A stretch of DNA of 64,000 bases from Glaciecola sp. UBA2563 (GTDB lineage Bacteria; Pseudomonadota; Gammaproteobacteria; Enterobacterales; Alteromonadaceae): NCBI GenBank assembly GCA_002340325.1, contig DDLV01000116.1:1-64000 (forward strand). The letters are read 5' to 3'. The position numbers were made by a program, and so were the translations under genes. The notes beneath the pieces are model-generated. The model was given only the letters and a program-made list of their open reading frames with translations. It was not told where the DNA came from and did no database searches. Numbering within the stretch: position 1 is the first letter of the stretch; every line of letters starts with the position of its first letter. Of the stretch, positions 9,060 to 18,075 are shown in pieces.

Positions 9060-11834
9060 ATGAAGCTAAATGCAATGTTCAAGGTTTCTGCACTTGCAGC
9101 AACTGTCTCGCTAGCAGCCTGTGGTGGAGATATCAATATCTCAGAAGGCGACATAGTCGATAATAGCGATAACTCGCAAACTATTACAAACCCGCCCACC
9201 ACACCAACCACACCAACAACACCCACAGACGATGCACCAGGCACAGTAAGCCAAAACTTATCTAATCAAGTAACTTCTGCGCTTGGGCAAACCGTTGAAG
9301 TACGCGTGCTTGAAGGTCGCATAACTGATGCAGATGCTGAAGGCGGCGTAGTGAGATTAACTAACGATAAAGTTTGGGCATTAGATGGTCCTGTGTTCGT
9401 TGGTAATGACAATGCAGATAGCGTAACGCTAGAAATTGAAGAAGGCACAATCATTTTTGGTCGTTCAGGAAGCGACTATCTAGTGGTCAGTCGAGGCTCT
9501 CAACTAGATTCTTTAGGTACAGCGAATGCGCCGGTCATCATGACATCATTTAATGATGTTGTGGGTGACGAAGTACAAGCTGGTCAATGGGGTGGCCTTG
9601 TTATCCTTGGTAATGCACCTGCAACAAGCTGTCCGCAAGACGGAACACCTTGTGCGATTCAAGTTGAAGGTGTGCAAGAAGGTGCAGTTTTCGGCGGAAC
9701 GGATGATGCAGATGATTCAGGTACGATTCAATATACCGTGCTTAAGTATGCTGGTTTTGAGATTGCGCCTGATAACGAACTTAACGGCGTGACTTTCGGC
9801 GGCGTTGGTTCTGGCACTGAAGTTGAGTATCTTCAAGTCCATGCTAACGCAGATGACGGTGTTGAATTCTTTGGGGGCTCGGTAAGTATTAAATACCTAG
9901 TATTGACGTCTATTCAAGATGACTCAGTCGACTGGGATAGAGGCTACCGTGGTAACCTTCAGTATGTTTACGTTGAGCATGCGCCAGATAACTCGGATGC
10001 TAACCGTGGTATCGAAGGCGACGGTGACGGCGGTGACGGCACAGACTTCTCAGCACCTAAAGTCGCTAACATGACCATCATCGGTAACAACTTCGACGGT
10101 GAAGATGACTCAGAAGGTGTGTTGCTTCGTGACCAAACGGGCGCACAAATTATGAATCTACTTATTACTGGCCCAGAAGGTATGGGTGAGTGTTTGGAAA
10201 TGGACACAGATGATACAGTCCAAGGCAACTTGACTGACGGTGACCTTACGATTTCAAACTCTGTTATCTCTTGTAGCGAACCTTTCAACTTCCCAGATAC
10301 TGCGGTTAACTTGGAAACTTGGTTCACAACGACGCAAGCTGGCAACCAGCTAATCGCTTTTTCTGATAGAGCTAACCTAGGTCTTAACCAAGACGGTACG
10401 CTTACAGCAGAAAGCACATTAAGAACAGCAGGCGGCAACCCTGCGACATTAGACCCATTCTTCGATACTACTGAATTTGTTGGTGCGATTGGAGATACTG
10501 ATTGGCGTCAAGGTTGGGCATTTGGCTACGGCGGTGGTACTGTGAACGTTGTTCAATCAGTATCGGGCTGTCCTGCAGGCACTACAACTATTCCTTCAGT
10601 AGACGGTACAACAAATACTTGTCAGCTTTCAGGTCGAATAACATCAAACCTTACGTTAACTGCAGGTAATTTCTACGCACTCGATGGCGCAGTTTTCGTT
10701 GGTGGAGATAACACTGATAGCGCAACGCTCACGGTAGAGCCTGGTGTTGTTGTCTACGGTGCGTCTGGTAATGACTACCTTGTCGTAAGCCGCGGTTCAC
10801 AAATCGATGCAGACGGAACAGCGACAAATCCAATCACCTTTACATCACAGCAGCACGTTGCTAACGGCGTTGTTGCAGGCCTTGCAAATGGTGAAGCGGG
10901 TCAATGGGGCGGCATGGTACTACTAGGTAATGCGCCGGCAACTAGCTGTCCACAAGACGGAACGCCTTGCGCCATCCAAGTTGAAGGTGTGCAAGAAGGT
11001 GCTGTATTTGGCGGAACTGAAGCTGACGATAATTCTGGAACACTTCGTTACGTTCGTGTCATGCACGGTGGATTTGAAATCGCGCCTGATAACGAGCTAA
11101 ACGGTATTACGTTTGGCGGTGTAGGTACCAATACAGTTGTTGAGTATTTACAAGTTCACAAAAACGCAGACGATGGTATCGAGTTCTTCGGTGGCGGCAT
11201 GAACGCTAAATATGTTGTTTTAACTGGTATACAAGACGACTCAGTTGACTGGGATAGAGGCTATCAGGGTAAATTGCAATTTGTTCTTGTTAAGCATGCT
11301 GAAGATAACAGTGATGCTAACCGCGGTATCGAAGGCGACGGAGACGGTGGTTCAGGTACCGACTTCTCTAACCCAATGGTTGCTAACATGACCATTATCG
11401 GAAATACATTTGATGGTGAAGACGATTCTGAAGGTGTGTTACTTCGTGACCAAACAGGTGCGCAGCTTTACAACTTTGTAATCACAGGTCCTGATGGTAT
11501 GGGCGAATGTTTAGAAATGGATACTGACGATACAGTACAAGGTAACCTAGCTGACGGCGGTATTGTGTTGGCTAACTCAGTGATTTCTTGTACCGAACCG
11601 TTTAACTTCCCAGACACAGCAGTCAACTTGGAAACTTGGTTCACTACAACTCAAACTGGCAATACTTTATTTACTGATGGTACTGCGGTTGTTGATGGAA
11701 TCTTCACTATCGACACAACAGCGCCTCGTGCAGACTTATCAACCATTGACCCATTCTTTACAGATGTTGATTTCATCGGTGCGGTTAAAGACGCTGATAA
11801 CAATTGGACTGACGGTTGGACTGTAGGTCTTTAA
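9060..11834 (+). CDS. Large duplicated surface lipoprotein (beta-helix-like) partnered with a TonB receptor
   Basis: A 924-residue lipoprotein: the lipobox LAAC is at about residues 17-20, followed by an acidic stretch and a Pro/Thr linker (PPTTPTTPTTPT). The body is two copies of a module of about 400 residues, offset by about 440, sharing near-identical blocks such as CPQDGTPCAIQVEGVQEG, DDSVDWDRGY and EGDGDGG. Glycine/aspartate richness and repeated short strands suggest a right-handed beta-helix that may bind calcium; this is inference. Paired cysteines (SCPQDGTPC, GEC...ISC) could form disulfides. I do not know its biochemical role; similar proteins are sometimes loosely annotated as transporters, which the sequence does not support. 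It precedes the receptor gene by about 100 bases behind a Pho box. Confidence 0.75.
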   Translation: MKLNAMFKVSALAATVSLAACGGDINISEGDIVDNSDNSQTITNPPTTPTTPTTPTDDAPGTVSQNLSNQVTSALGQTVEVRVLEGRITDADAEGGVVRLTNDKVWALDGPVFVGNDNADSVTLEIEEGTIIFGRSGSDYLVVSRGSQLDSLGTANAPVIMTSFNDVVGDEVQAGQWGGLVILGNAPATSCPQDGTPCAIQVEGVQEGAVFGGTDDADDSGTIQYTVLKYAGFEIAPDNELNGVTFGGVGSGTEVEYLQVHANADDGVEFFGGSVSIKYLVLTSIQDDSVDWDRGYRGNLQYVYVEHAPDNSDANRGIEGDGDGGDGTDFSAPKVANMTIIGNNFDGEDDSEGVLLRDQTGAQIMNLLITGPEGMGECLEMDTDDTVQGNLTDGDLTISNSVISCSEPFNFPDTAVNLETWFTTTQAGNQLIAFSDRANLGLNQDGTLTAESTLRTAGGNPATLDPFFDTTEFVGAIGDTDWRQGWAFGYGGGTVNVVQSVSGCPAGTTTIPSVDGTTNTCQLSGRITSNLTLTAGNFYALDGAVFVGGDNTDSATLTVEPGVVVYGASGNDYLVVSRGSQIDADGTATNPITFTSQQHVANGVVAGLANGEAGQWGGMVLLGNAPATSCPQDGTPCAIQVEGVQEGAVFGGTEADDNSGTLRYVRVMHGGFEIAPDNELNGITFGGVGTNTVVEYLQVHKNADDGIEFFGGGMNAKYVVLTGIQDDSVDWDRGYQGKLQFVLVKHAEDNSDANRGIEGDGDGGSGTDFSNPMVANMTIIGNTFDGEDDSEGVLLRDQTGAQLYNFVITGPDGMGECLEMDTDDTVQGNLADGGIVLANSVISCTEPFNFPDTAVNLETWFTTTQTGNTLFTDGTAVVDGIFTIDTTAPRADLSTIDPFFTDVDFIGAVKDADNNWTDGWTVGL

Positions 11835-11854
11835 GCACGGCATAGCCGATACCA

Positions 11855-11894
11855 CAATGCGCTGTTGCTACATGTTTGAGTCATCAGCGCATTG
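11855..11894. repeat. Intercistronic inverted repeat between lipoprotein and receptor genes
   Basis: CAATGCGCTG at 11855-11864 and CAGCGCATTG at 11885-11894 form a perfect 10-bp inverted repeat around a 20-base loop, with no T run after it. It may be an RNA processing or stabilizing hairpin that sets lipoprotein and receptor levels differently, or a weak attenuator. Confidence 0.55.
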
Positions 11895-11948
11895 ATGGTC
11901 CCTAGGAATGTAAATTGGACTTAAAGATTAACAGGTATGAGGTTAGTT

Positions 11949-14606
11949 ATGTTAAAACCTGAAAACAGGTTTCCACTGAACTCGATAAGCCTGGCATTAC
12001 TGGCAACTCTTGCAACGACGCCGTTTAATTTGGTGGCGCAAGAATCAGAGGATGAGGTAATCGATGAGGTTGTTACAACAGGAACACGCCTGAAAGGTAC
12101 AGCAACAGCAGTACTCGAAGAGCGTAAAAATCAGGCATTTGTTGCTGACATCTTAGGTGCAGAACAAATATCAAGGACAGGTGATGGAGACGCGGCTTCA
12201 GCATTGCGCCGTGTTACGGGTTTAACGTTAGTCGACGGACAATTTATTTATGTTCGTGGTCTAGGTGAGCGTTATTCAAGCACTGCATTAAATGGTGCAT
12301 CTGTGCCATCTCCCGATCCAACACGAAACGTTATTCCACTCGATTTGTTTCCATCGGATATAATCGAAAGCCTATCAGTTCAAAAGTCATACTCGCCATC
12401 AATGCCAGCAGCATTTGGTGGCGGTAGCATTGATATTAGAATAAAGACGATTCCAACAGAGTACACATTCAGTGTTTCTGGCGGTATTGGATGGAATACA
12501 GAAAACTCGGGCGATGCCTTTAAATACGCGGGCAATGACGATACGTTTGGCGCAGATGATGGCCTTAGGGCAGCACCTGCATCAATAGTCGCACTATGGC
12601 AAGACAGGTCTTTCTTTAACCAACAGTTAGATCCAGAAGTAGCAAGAAACTTGCTTCTTGACGTTAATCGCAACTATGACCCTGTTGAAGAGGACGTCGG
12701 TCCGGATGGAAGCTTCAATGTTACCATCGGGAACAGCTATGATCTTGACTCAAAATGGCGCATTGGCTTTCTTTCAACTATTGGCTATGACAAAAGTACG
12801 CAAGTATCAGAGCAGTTTGAATTAAATATACCAGGTCAGGTGCAAGGTCAGTTTGACCCTGACAACCCTGAAAACATTTTCGATGATATTCAATCGACGC
12901 AGACCAACACAAAATGGTCTGCATTGTTTAACTTCGGTATTGATTACGATCGCAACCATAGAATTGATTATAGTTTGATTGCGCTTAATGACACGGAAGA
13001 TGAGATTCAGCTTCGCTTTGGTAATACGCAGAATATCCAGCTGCCAGAACGACGTGCTCGAGATATCTCCGTTTTGTATGAAGAAAGGCGATTGATCACT
13101 AATCAGCTCAAAGGCGTGCACACTTTTCCTAAGCTGAATTTCCTAGGGTTTGATTGGAAGTATTCAAACGGTCGGTCATATCGTGATGCGCCTGGTAATT
13201 TTGAAACGCGCTTCTTGTTGGAAGATGAAAATGGTGACGGTATCTTTGATACTAATTCTGAGATTAGTTTGACCAACGCAAGTACTGCAGCGCGTTATTC
13301 GTTTCAGATCCTGCACGATAGAGTTGAAAACTTTGGATACAACTTCACATTACCGTACATGACAGGTAATTGGGAAATGGAATTCAAAGCAGGCGCTGAC
13401 TTTGTCGATAAAGCAAGAACATCTGACCTTCGTCGTTTCGATATAGACACGCGTGCATTTGCTGATAGTTCACTACTTGCTGGCAGCGTGTTTAATGACA
13501 TCGTCAGTGATGAGTTGTTAACCGCTGGAAGTTTAACGAGTACGCCAATTCTTAGAAACACCACAATCGCAGGTGATGACTACGTTGCGGGCCAGAAAAT
13601 TGATGCTTATTATTTTGAAGCTGATTTTTTCTATGACAGCAAATGGCGATTTACCGGCGGTGTGAGATGGGAAGACTACAGACTTGCAGCGGTGCCGTTT
13701 GATCCAGCATCAAATCAAATTGACTTGCCTGATGAAGCAGATAGAAATCAACTTGCTTTTCAAGAAGATGATTTTTACCCAGCGTTTGCATTGACGTATT
13801 TTATCAATCCAGATATGCAACTTCGTGCATCTATTGGTGAAACGGTTGTGCGACCTGATATAAGGGAAGTGGTCGAAGCAACCTTTATCGACCCGCTGAC
13901 TGAATTTCCGGTAAGAGGAACGCCAGGGCTCGAAACCACATCAATCATTAACTATGATCTCCGCTGGGAATGGTATCGTGAAAACGGCAACAATATCTCT
14001 GTAGGTTTGTTCTACAAAGATATGGATAAGCCGATTGAATCAATACAGGCACCCGCGCAGGATGGACCGCCATTGGTCGTTTCAGCTAACGCTGAGACGG
14101 GTGAGGTTTATGGTGTCGAGCTTGAATTCTTGCAAGGATTAGATGTATTTGGCGGTGGTATTTGGGACAATCTTTTTGTGTCAGGAAACATCACCTTAAG
14201 TGACTCGGAAATTGAAATTGACAGGGCAGCTGTTGCTGAGCAAACTGGGTTATCAGCGGGTATTACAAATCTTACTCGTCGATTGACAGGGCACTCAGAA
14301 TACGTCGTTAACATGCAGCTCGGCTTCGATGATGATGCAGGCGAGCACTCGGCATCGTTGGTCTACAACGTATTTGGCGACCGTATACTATTCCCTGGTC
14401 TAGAGCCATTTGATGATAACTTTGAAAAACCGTTTCATTCTTTAGATTTGGTGTATAAGTATTATCCGAACTTCAACACTGTTGTAACATTTAAATGGCA
14501 AAACATGCTGGACGAAGTGAAAGAAATCGAGTTTGATGGCGCACTGCGTAGGTCAGAGACGAAAGGAAGTGGCATTAGTCTCTCGGTAAAATACGATTTT
14601 AATTAG
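11949..14606 (+). CDS. TonB-dependent outer-membrane receptor
   Basis: An energised outer-membrane channel of about 885 residues. I take the start at ATG 11949 because GAGG lies 6 bases upstream; an in-frame ATG at 11937 has no usable ribosome-binding site. A signal peptide is followed by a TonB-box-like EVVTTGTRL, then the plug domain (VADILGAEQISRTGDGDAASALRRVTGL, FIYVRGLGERYSSTALNGASVPSP) and a 22-strand-type barrel ending in SLSVKYDFN. It sits between a Pho-box-controlled lipoprotein gene and a Pho-box-controlled TonB module, so a phosphorus-containing substrate is likely by context; the substrate cannot be read from the sequence. Confidence 0.9.
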   Translation: MLKPENRFPLNSISLALLATLATTPFNLVAQESEDEVIDEVVTTGTRLKGTATAVLEERKNQAFVADILGAEQISRTGDGDAASALRRVTGLTLVDGQFIYVRGLGERYSSTALNGASVPSPDPTRNVIPLDLFPSDIIESLSVQKSYSPSMPAAFGGGSIDIRIKTIPTEYTFSVSGGIGWNTENSGDAFKYAGNDDTFGADDGLRAAPASIVALWQDRSFFNQQLDPEVARNLLLDVNRNYDPVEEDVGPDGSFNVTIGNSYDLDSKWRIGFLSTIGYDKSTQVSEQFELNIPGQVQGQFDPDNPENIFDDIQSTQTNTKWSALFNFGIDYDRNHRIDYSLIALNDTEDEIQLRFGNTQNIQLPERRARDISVLYEERRLITNQLKGVHTFPKLNFLGFDWKYSNGRSYRDAPGNFETRFLLEDENGDGIFDTNSEISLTNASTAARYSFQILHDRVENFGYNFTLPYMTGNWEMEFKAGADFVDKARTSDLRRFDIDTRAFADSSLLAGSVFNDIVSDELLTAGSLTSTPILRNTTIAGDDYVAGQKIDAYYFEADFFYDSKWRFTGGVRWEDYRLAAVPFDPASNQIDLPDEADRNQLAFQEDDFYPAFALTYFINPDMQLRASIGETVVRPDIREVVEATFIDPLTEFPVRGTPGLETTSIINYDLRWEWYRENGNNISVGLFYKDMDKPIESIQAPAQDGPPLVVSANAETGEVYGVELEFLQGLDVFGGGIWDNLFVSGNITLSDSEIEIDRAAVAEQTGLSAGITNLTRRLTGHSEYVVNMQLGFDDDAGEHSASLVYNVFGDRILFPGLEPFDDNFEKPFHSLDLVYKYYPNFNTVVTFKWQNMLDEVKEIEFDGALRRSETKGSGISLSVKYDFN

Positions 14607-14640
14607 CGGTTCCTTTAAGAACGCTTGGTAAACTATCGAG

Positions 14641-14660
14641 ATTGCGCTTTTCAGCGCAAT
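14641..14660. repeat. REP-like hairpin, ATTGCGC...GCGCAAT
   Basis: ATTGCGC and GCGCAAT form a 7-bp stem with a 6-base loop. The same GTCATTGCG...CGCAATCTC motif (in the other orientation) occurs at 20057-20270, where a larger repeat lies between its halves. It is probably one unit of a dispersed palindromic repeat family. Confidence 0.55.
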
Positions 14661-14683
14661 GACGGTAGAGCTGAGCTTTAAAG

Positions 14684-14722
14684 AAGAAATGTCGTCCCGT
14701 TGAAAAACGGGACTTCTTCATT
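14684..14722 (+). terminator. Likely rho-independent terminator of the receptor transcript
   Basis: GTCCCGTT (14694-14701) pairs with AACGGGAC (14706-14713) around a GAAA tetraloop, extended outward by GAAGAA pairing with TTCTTC across a small bulge, and followed by ATTTTT. It would separate the receptor transcript from the downstream TonB module. A related palindrome is at 20324-20358. Confidence 0.65.
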
Positions 14723-14823
14723 TTTAACAAAGGCCGAATCAAAGACGGCTACATTTCCTTAATTCTATACCTAAGGCTAATAGCTAAATTATTTATTTAT
14801 TACACGCGCTAATCACGTCCTTT

Positions 14824-14857
14824 CTGTAATAAAACTGTCACCAATAGTTTTTATCAT
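14824..14857 (+). promoter_or_regulatory. Pho box and -10 of the TonB-module operon
   Basis: CTGTAAT-AAAA-CTGTCAC at 14824-14841 is a near-consensus Pho box, and TATCAT at 14852-14857, exactly 10 bases downstream, is a good -10. The leader to ATG 14906 would be about 42 bases. This is the clearest evidence that the TonB module belongs to the PhoB regulon. Confidence 0.85.
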
Positions 14858-14905
14858 CCTCCGTCAAAGTTTTATCTCTTACATACACGAACGTTAGGAA
14901 ACAAT

Positions 14906-15682
14906 ATGAAGCTGTTATCCGCTCTAGGGACAACGTTAGTTCTGTGTTCGTTTTCTCTTGCTGCAGTTGCTCAAGAAGACGAATACCTCGAAGAAGCTAA
15001 CGAAATAGCAACAGAAATAAATGAATCTGCTGCAAACTCTCAAAACACCGTTGATAATATCGCCGGTCAAATCGATAGCAAAGTCCAAGACTACAAAACC
15101 TTACTTAAAGAAATTGAAGGTCTTGAAGTCTATACCGGGCAGCTTGAACGACAAATTGCAAATCAAGAAACCGAAATGGCAGACCTTAATGCTTCTATTG
15201 ACGAAGTCAGTGTTATAGAGCGGCAGATAACGCCATTGATGATACGCATGATTGATGGTTTAGAGCAATTCATTGGCCTTGATGTGCCTTTTCTACCAGA
15301 AGAAAGAGCACAAAGACTTGCAGAATTAAAGGGGTTGATGGACCAAGCCAATATTGCGCCATCTGAAAAATTCAGACGCGTAATGGAGGCGTTTCAAATT
15401 GAAATGGATTACGGGAGAACTATCGAAGCGTACTCTGGTTTGATTGATATTGATGGCAACGGTGAAGAGTCAGCAGTAGATTTTCTGCGCATTGGAAGAA
15501 CGGCTTTGCTCTATCAGACAAGAGACCAAAATCGTCAGGGTATCTGGAATCAACAACTTAAGCAGTGGGAGTCGCTTGATTCTAGTTATCGTTCGCAGGT
15601 TACAAAGGGTTTGCGAATTGCGAAGAAACAACTTGCGCCTGACCTCTTGATGGTACCTGTGGCTAAGACAGAAGGAAACTAG
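14906..15682 (+). CDS. DUF3450 family periplasmic coiled-coil protein
   Basis: A 258-residue secreted protein (signal peptide about 1-22, cleavage near AVAQ) of the DUF3450 family. Residues about 25-105 are strongly coiled-coil (EIATEINESAANSQNTVDNIAG onward). This family is the usual first gene of the DUF3450-TtpC-ExbB-ExbD-TonB-TPR clusters of Vibrio, Shewanella and Alteromonas; its exact role is unknown, probably a periplasmic partner of the long ExbB-like protein. It is first in the operon and is separated from the next gene by 3 bases. Confidence 0.88.
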   Translation: MKLLSALGTTLVLCSFSLAAVAQEDEYLEEANEIATEINESAANSQNTVDNIAGQIDSKVQDYKTLLKEIEGLEVYTGQLERQIANQETEMADLNASIDEVSVIERQITPLMIRMIDGLEQFIGLDVPFLPEERAQRLAELKGLMDQANIAPSEKFRRVMEAFQIEMDYGRTIEAYSGLIDIDGNGEESAVDFLRIGRTALLYQTRDQNRQGIWNQQLKQWESLDSSYRSQVTKGLRIAKKQLAPDLLMVPVAKTEGN

Positions 15683-15685
15683 TCG

Positions 15686-17077
15686 ATGAAAACCAGAATG
15701 ATGAAATTGATAAAAGCTACGTCGATTATTTGTTTAGCAACCGTGTTTTCCCTCAGTGTTAATGCACAGGACGCTGATAAGGCTATTGACCTTGATGCGC
15801 TTCTCAAGCAATTAGAAGAAGGGCGTTTTGCGCAAAATGAACAAAACAAACAGCGTGAAGCTGAGTTTGCAGCTATGCGAGCAGACCAAGATAGAATTTT
15901 AAGAGAGACGACGTCTCGAAGAGATTCACTGTTGCGCACGTCTGAACGCTTGGAAACGCAGTTTGAAGAAAATGAGTTCAAACTTGCCGATCTTAATGGC
16001 GCTTTAGATACGCGTTTAGGCTCACTAAAAGAGTTGTTTGGCGTGTTACAGCAAGTAGCAGGCGATACCAAGAACAAATTCTATAACTCAGTTGTTTCTG
16101 CCGAAATTGGCGGGCGTGCTGAGTTTTTAGATGAACTCGCCCAATCGATGGGCAGTTCTTCTAAGCTTGCATCAATTGAAGAGATCGAACGTGTATGGTT
16201 TGAGATCCAACGTGAAATGACTGAATCAGGCAAGGTAAAAGCCTTTACCACAGAAGTCGTTGAAGCTGGCGGTGCTAAAGTTGACAAAGAAGTGACACGT
16301 ATCGGTCCATTTGCGTTGGTGGCTGATGGTAAATACCTCGAGTATGACAGTGTTACTAACACCGTTGCTGAACTAATCAGACAACCTCAGGCTCGTTTCT
16401 TGAGTAGTATCGACGCTTTGGAAAGCTCAAGCGGTGATTTAGTTGCGTTTGGTCTTGATCCAACCGGTGGTTCAATTCTAGGTCTTTTGGTTCAGGCACC
16501 TAGTCTTAGAGAGCGAGTTGAAATGGGCGGCATTGTCGGTTATATCATTTTAATAGTTGGTGCAATTGGTATGGTCTTAGCGCTAATTCGCTTAGTCGGT
16601 TTAACCATGACGCAAATGGCCGTTAGCAAGCAGCTTAAATCAGACGAATTCAAAGATGACAACCCGCTTGGCCGTGTTATGCAAGTAAGAGACAAATACC
16701 CTCATGCTGACACTGAATCACTAGAACTTCATCTTACAGAAGCGATTTTAGGTGAAGTACCGCGACTGGGAAGGTTCCTGACGATTATCAAGATCATATC
16801 GGTTGTTGCACCATTGATGGGTCTACTCGGTACGGTGACAGGTATGATCATTACTTTCCAAATGATCACTTTGTTTGGTACGGGCGACCCTAAATTGATG
16901 GCAGGTGGTATCTCTACTGCACTTGTGACAACGGTACTCGGTCTTGTGGTTGCAATACCAACCACGTTACTGTACGCGTTCTTGAACACTCGTAGTAAAA
17001 ACATCGTGTACATTCTTCAAGAACAAGCGGCTGGTGTTATCGCAGAGCGTGCTGAAAAGCACAACGCAAAAGCATAA
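15686..17077 (+). CDS. Long MotA/TolQ/ExbB proton-channel protein (TtpC-like)
   Basis: A 463-residue ExbB-family protein resembling TtpC of TonB2 systems. It has an N-terminal signal peptide (about 1-27), a periplasmic coiled-coil region (about 30-125), a periplasmic middle domain, a membrane helix near 285-310 (GGIVGYIILIVGAIGMVLALIRLVGL), and the MotA/TolQ/ExbB core (about 350-455) with IIKIISVVAPLMGLLGTVTGMI and STALVTTVLGLVVAIPTTLLYAF. It probably couples the proton motive force to TonB together with the short ExbB and ExbD encoded next. Confidence 0.92.
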   Translation: MKTRMMKLIKATSIICLATVFSLSVNAQDADKAIDLDALLKQLEEGRFAQNEQNKQREAEFAAMRADQDRILRETTSRRDSLLRTSERLETQFEENEFKLADLNGALDTRLGSLKELFGVLQQVAGDTKNKFYNSVVSAEIGGRAEFLDELAQSMGSSSKLASIEEIERVWFEIQREMTESGKVKAFTTEVVEAGGAKVDKEVTRIGPFALVADGKYLEYDSVTNTVAELIRQPQARFLSSIDALESSSGDLVAFGLDPTGGSILGLLVQAPSLRERVEMGGIVGYIILIVGAIGMVLALIRLVGLTMTQMAVSKQLKSDEFKDDNPLGRVMQVRDKYPHADTESLELHLTEAILGEVPRLGRFLTIIKIISVVAPLMGLLGTVTGMIITFQMITLFGTGDPKLMAGGISTALVTTVLGLVVAIPTTLLYAFLNTRSKNIVYILQEQAAGVIAERAEKHNAKA

Positions 17078-17088
17078 GGTAATCTACA

Positions 17089-17613
17089 ATGGAATTTCTG
17101 GAATCTATCAGAGATTTTACAGAGACCGGCGGTAACGTCTTGGTTTGGATAGCAGGGTTAATTTTTGTGATGTGGTTGTTGATTCTAGAGCGTATTTTTT
17201 ATATTAACACTACACATAAAAGCTTTAAAAAAGAGCTCATCCAAAATTGGAATGACAGACATGAACGAAAGTCTTGGAATGCCGAACAAATACGGTCAGC
17301 CTATATTAGTCGCGTGAGTTTGCAGCTGAATTCAAGTATCCCCATGATTCAGGCGTTAGTTGCGCTATGTCCATTACTGGGTTTGATGGGTACAGTCACC
17401 GGCATGATTGAGGTGTTTGACGTTATGGCCATGACAGGCTCCGGTGATGCACGTTCAATGGCCTCTGGTGTATCAAAAGCGACCATACCCACAATGGCGG
17501 GTATGGTAGGGGCGTTATCCGGAGTGTTTGCATCCACATGGTTAAACAAAACCAGTAAAAACGAGCGGTTACATCTCGAAGATGAATTACGATTAGACAG
17601 AGAAGTGGTATAA
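17089..17613 (+). CDS. exbB: ExbB-like proton-channel protein
   Basis: A short (174-residue) ExbB/TolQ protein with one N-terminal helix (about 16-34) and the two conserved core helices (IQALVALCPLLGLMGTVTGMIEVF and KATIPTMAGMVGALSGVFASTWL). It forms the inner-membrane proton channel with ExbD. It starts 11 bases after the long ExbB-like gene. The symbol is used in the family sense; in related species it is called exbB2. Confidence 0.9.
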   Translation: MEFLESIRDFTETGGNVLVWIAGLIFVMWLLILERIFYINTTHKSFKKELIQNWNDRHERKSWNAEQIRSAYISRVSLQLNSSIPMIQALVALCPLLGLMGTVTGMIEVFDVMAMTGSGDARSMASGVSKATIPTMAGMVGALSGVFASTWLNKTSKNERLHLEDELRLDREVV

Positions 17614-17637
17614 ATCGTCTAAGCAAAGGAATCAATA

Positions 17638-18045
17638 ATGAAGCAACATTTTCAAAATTTAGTCGAAGAAGAAGAAGCCAATATCGATATGACGCCAATG
17701 CTGGATGTTGTATTTATTATGCTTATCTTTTTTATTGTGACAGCATCATTTGTCAAAGAAGCGGGTATTGATGTAAACCGACCAGATGCATCAACGGCGG
17801 TACAAAAAGATCGCGCTAGCATATTAGTGGCCATCAGTGCTGAAGGAAAGGTGTGGATAAATCGACGCCAAGTGGATGTTCGTGCAGTGCAGGCGAATAT
17901 TGAAAGGCTCTATGCTGAAAATCCGCAAGGCACTGTGGTTATTCAAGCCGATCGCAAATCTACTACAGAAGTGTTGATTAAAGTCATGGATGCTGCTCGC
18001 GCTGCAGGCATTGAAGATGTTTCGATCGCCGCTCAAGAGCCATAA
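17638..18045 (+). CDS. exbD: ExbD/TolR biopolymer transport protein
   Basis: A 135-residue ExbD with a short cytoplasmic N-terminus, a single helix that contains the essential aspartate in NIDMTPMLDVVFIMLIFFIVTASF, and a periplasmic domain ending in TEVLIKVMDAARAAGIEDVSIAAQ. It works with ExbB and TonB. The stop is followed by a perfect tandem 12-bp repeat before tonB. Confidence 0.93.
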   Translation: MKQHFQNLVEEEEANIDMTPMLDVVFIMLIFFIVTASFVKEAGIDVNRPDASTAVQKDRASILVAISAEGKVWINRRQVDVRAVQANIERLYAENPQGTVVIQADRKSTTEVLIKVMDAARAAGIEDVSIAAQEP

Positions 18046-18046
18046 A

Positions 18047-18070
18047 TAAACGAGTAACTAAACGAGTAAC
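18047..18070 (+). repeat. Perfect 12-bp tandem repeat between exbD and tonB
   Basis: TAAACGAGTAAC occurs twice head to tail at 18047-18058 and 18059-18070, filling the intercistronic space just after the exbD stop codon. The tonB ATG at 18076 lacks a clear Shine-Dalgarno, so this duplication may affect tonB translation, or be a recent slippage event. Confidence 0.8.
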
Positions 18071-18075
18071 GAATT

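Larger units (their letters stand above)
14607..14905. other. Intergenic region between receptor and TonB module
   Basis: This gene-free stretch of about 300 bases holds two palindromes right after the receptor stop (14641-14660 and 14684-14718), then an AT-rich stretch and the Pho-box promoter of the next operon (14824-14857). No ORF of note is seen. Confidence 0.7.

Noticed and set aside
9190..9235. ACC/CCA-rich short repeats that might be a microsatellite
   Set aside because: They encode a Pro/Thr linker after the lipobox of the lipoprotein and are explained by coding sequence.
9968..10438. 156-codon ORF on the minus strand inside the lipoprotein gene
   Set aside because: It is a shadow of a strongly supported gene; codon bias and repeated structure belong to the plus strand.
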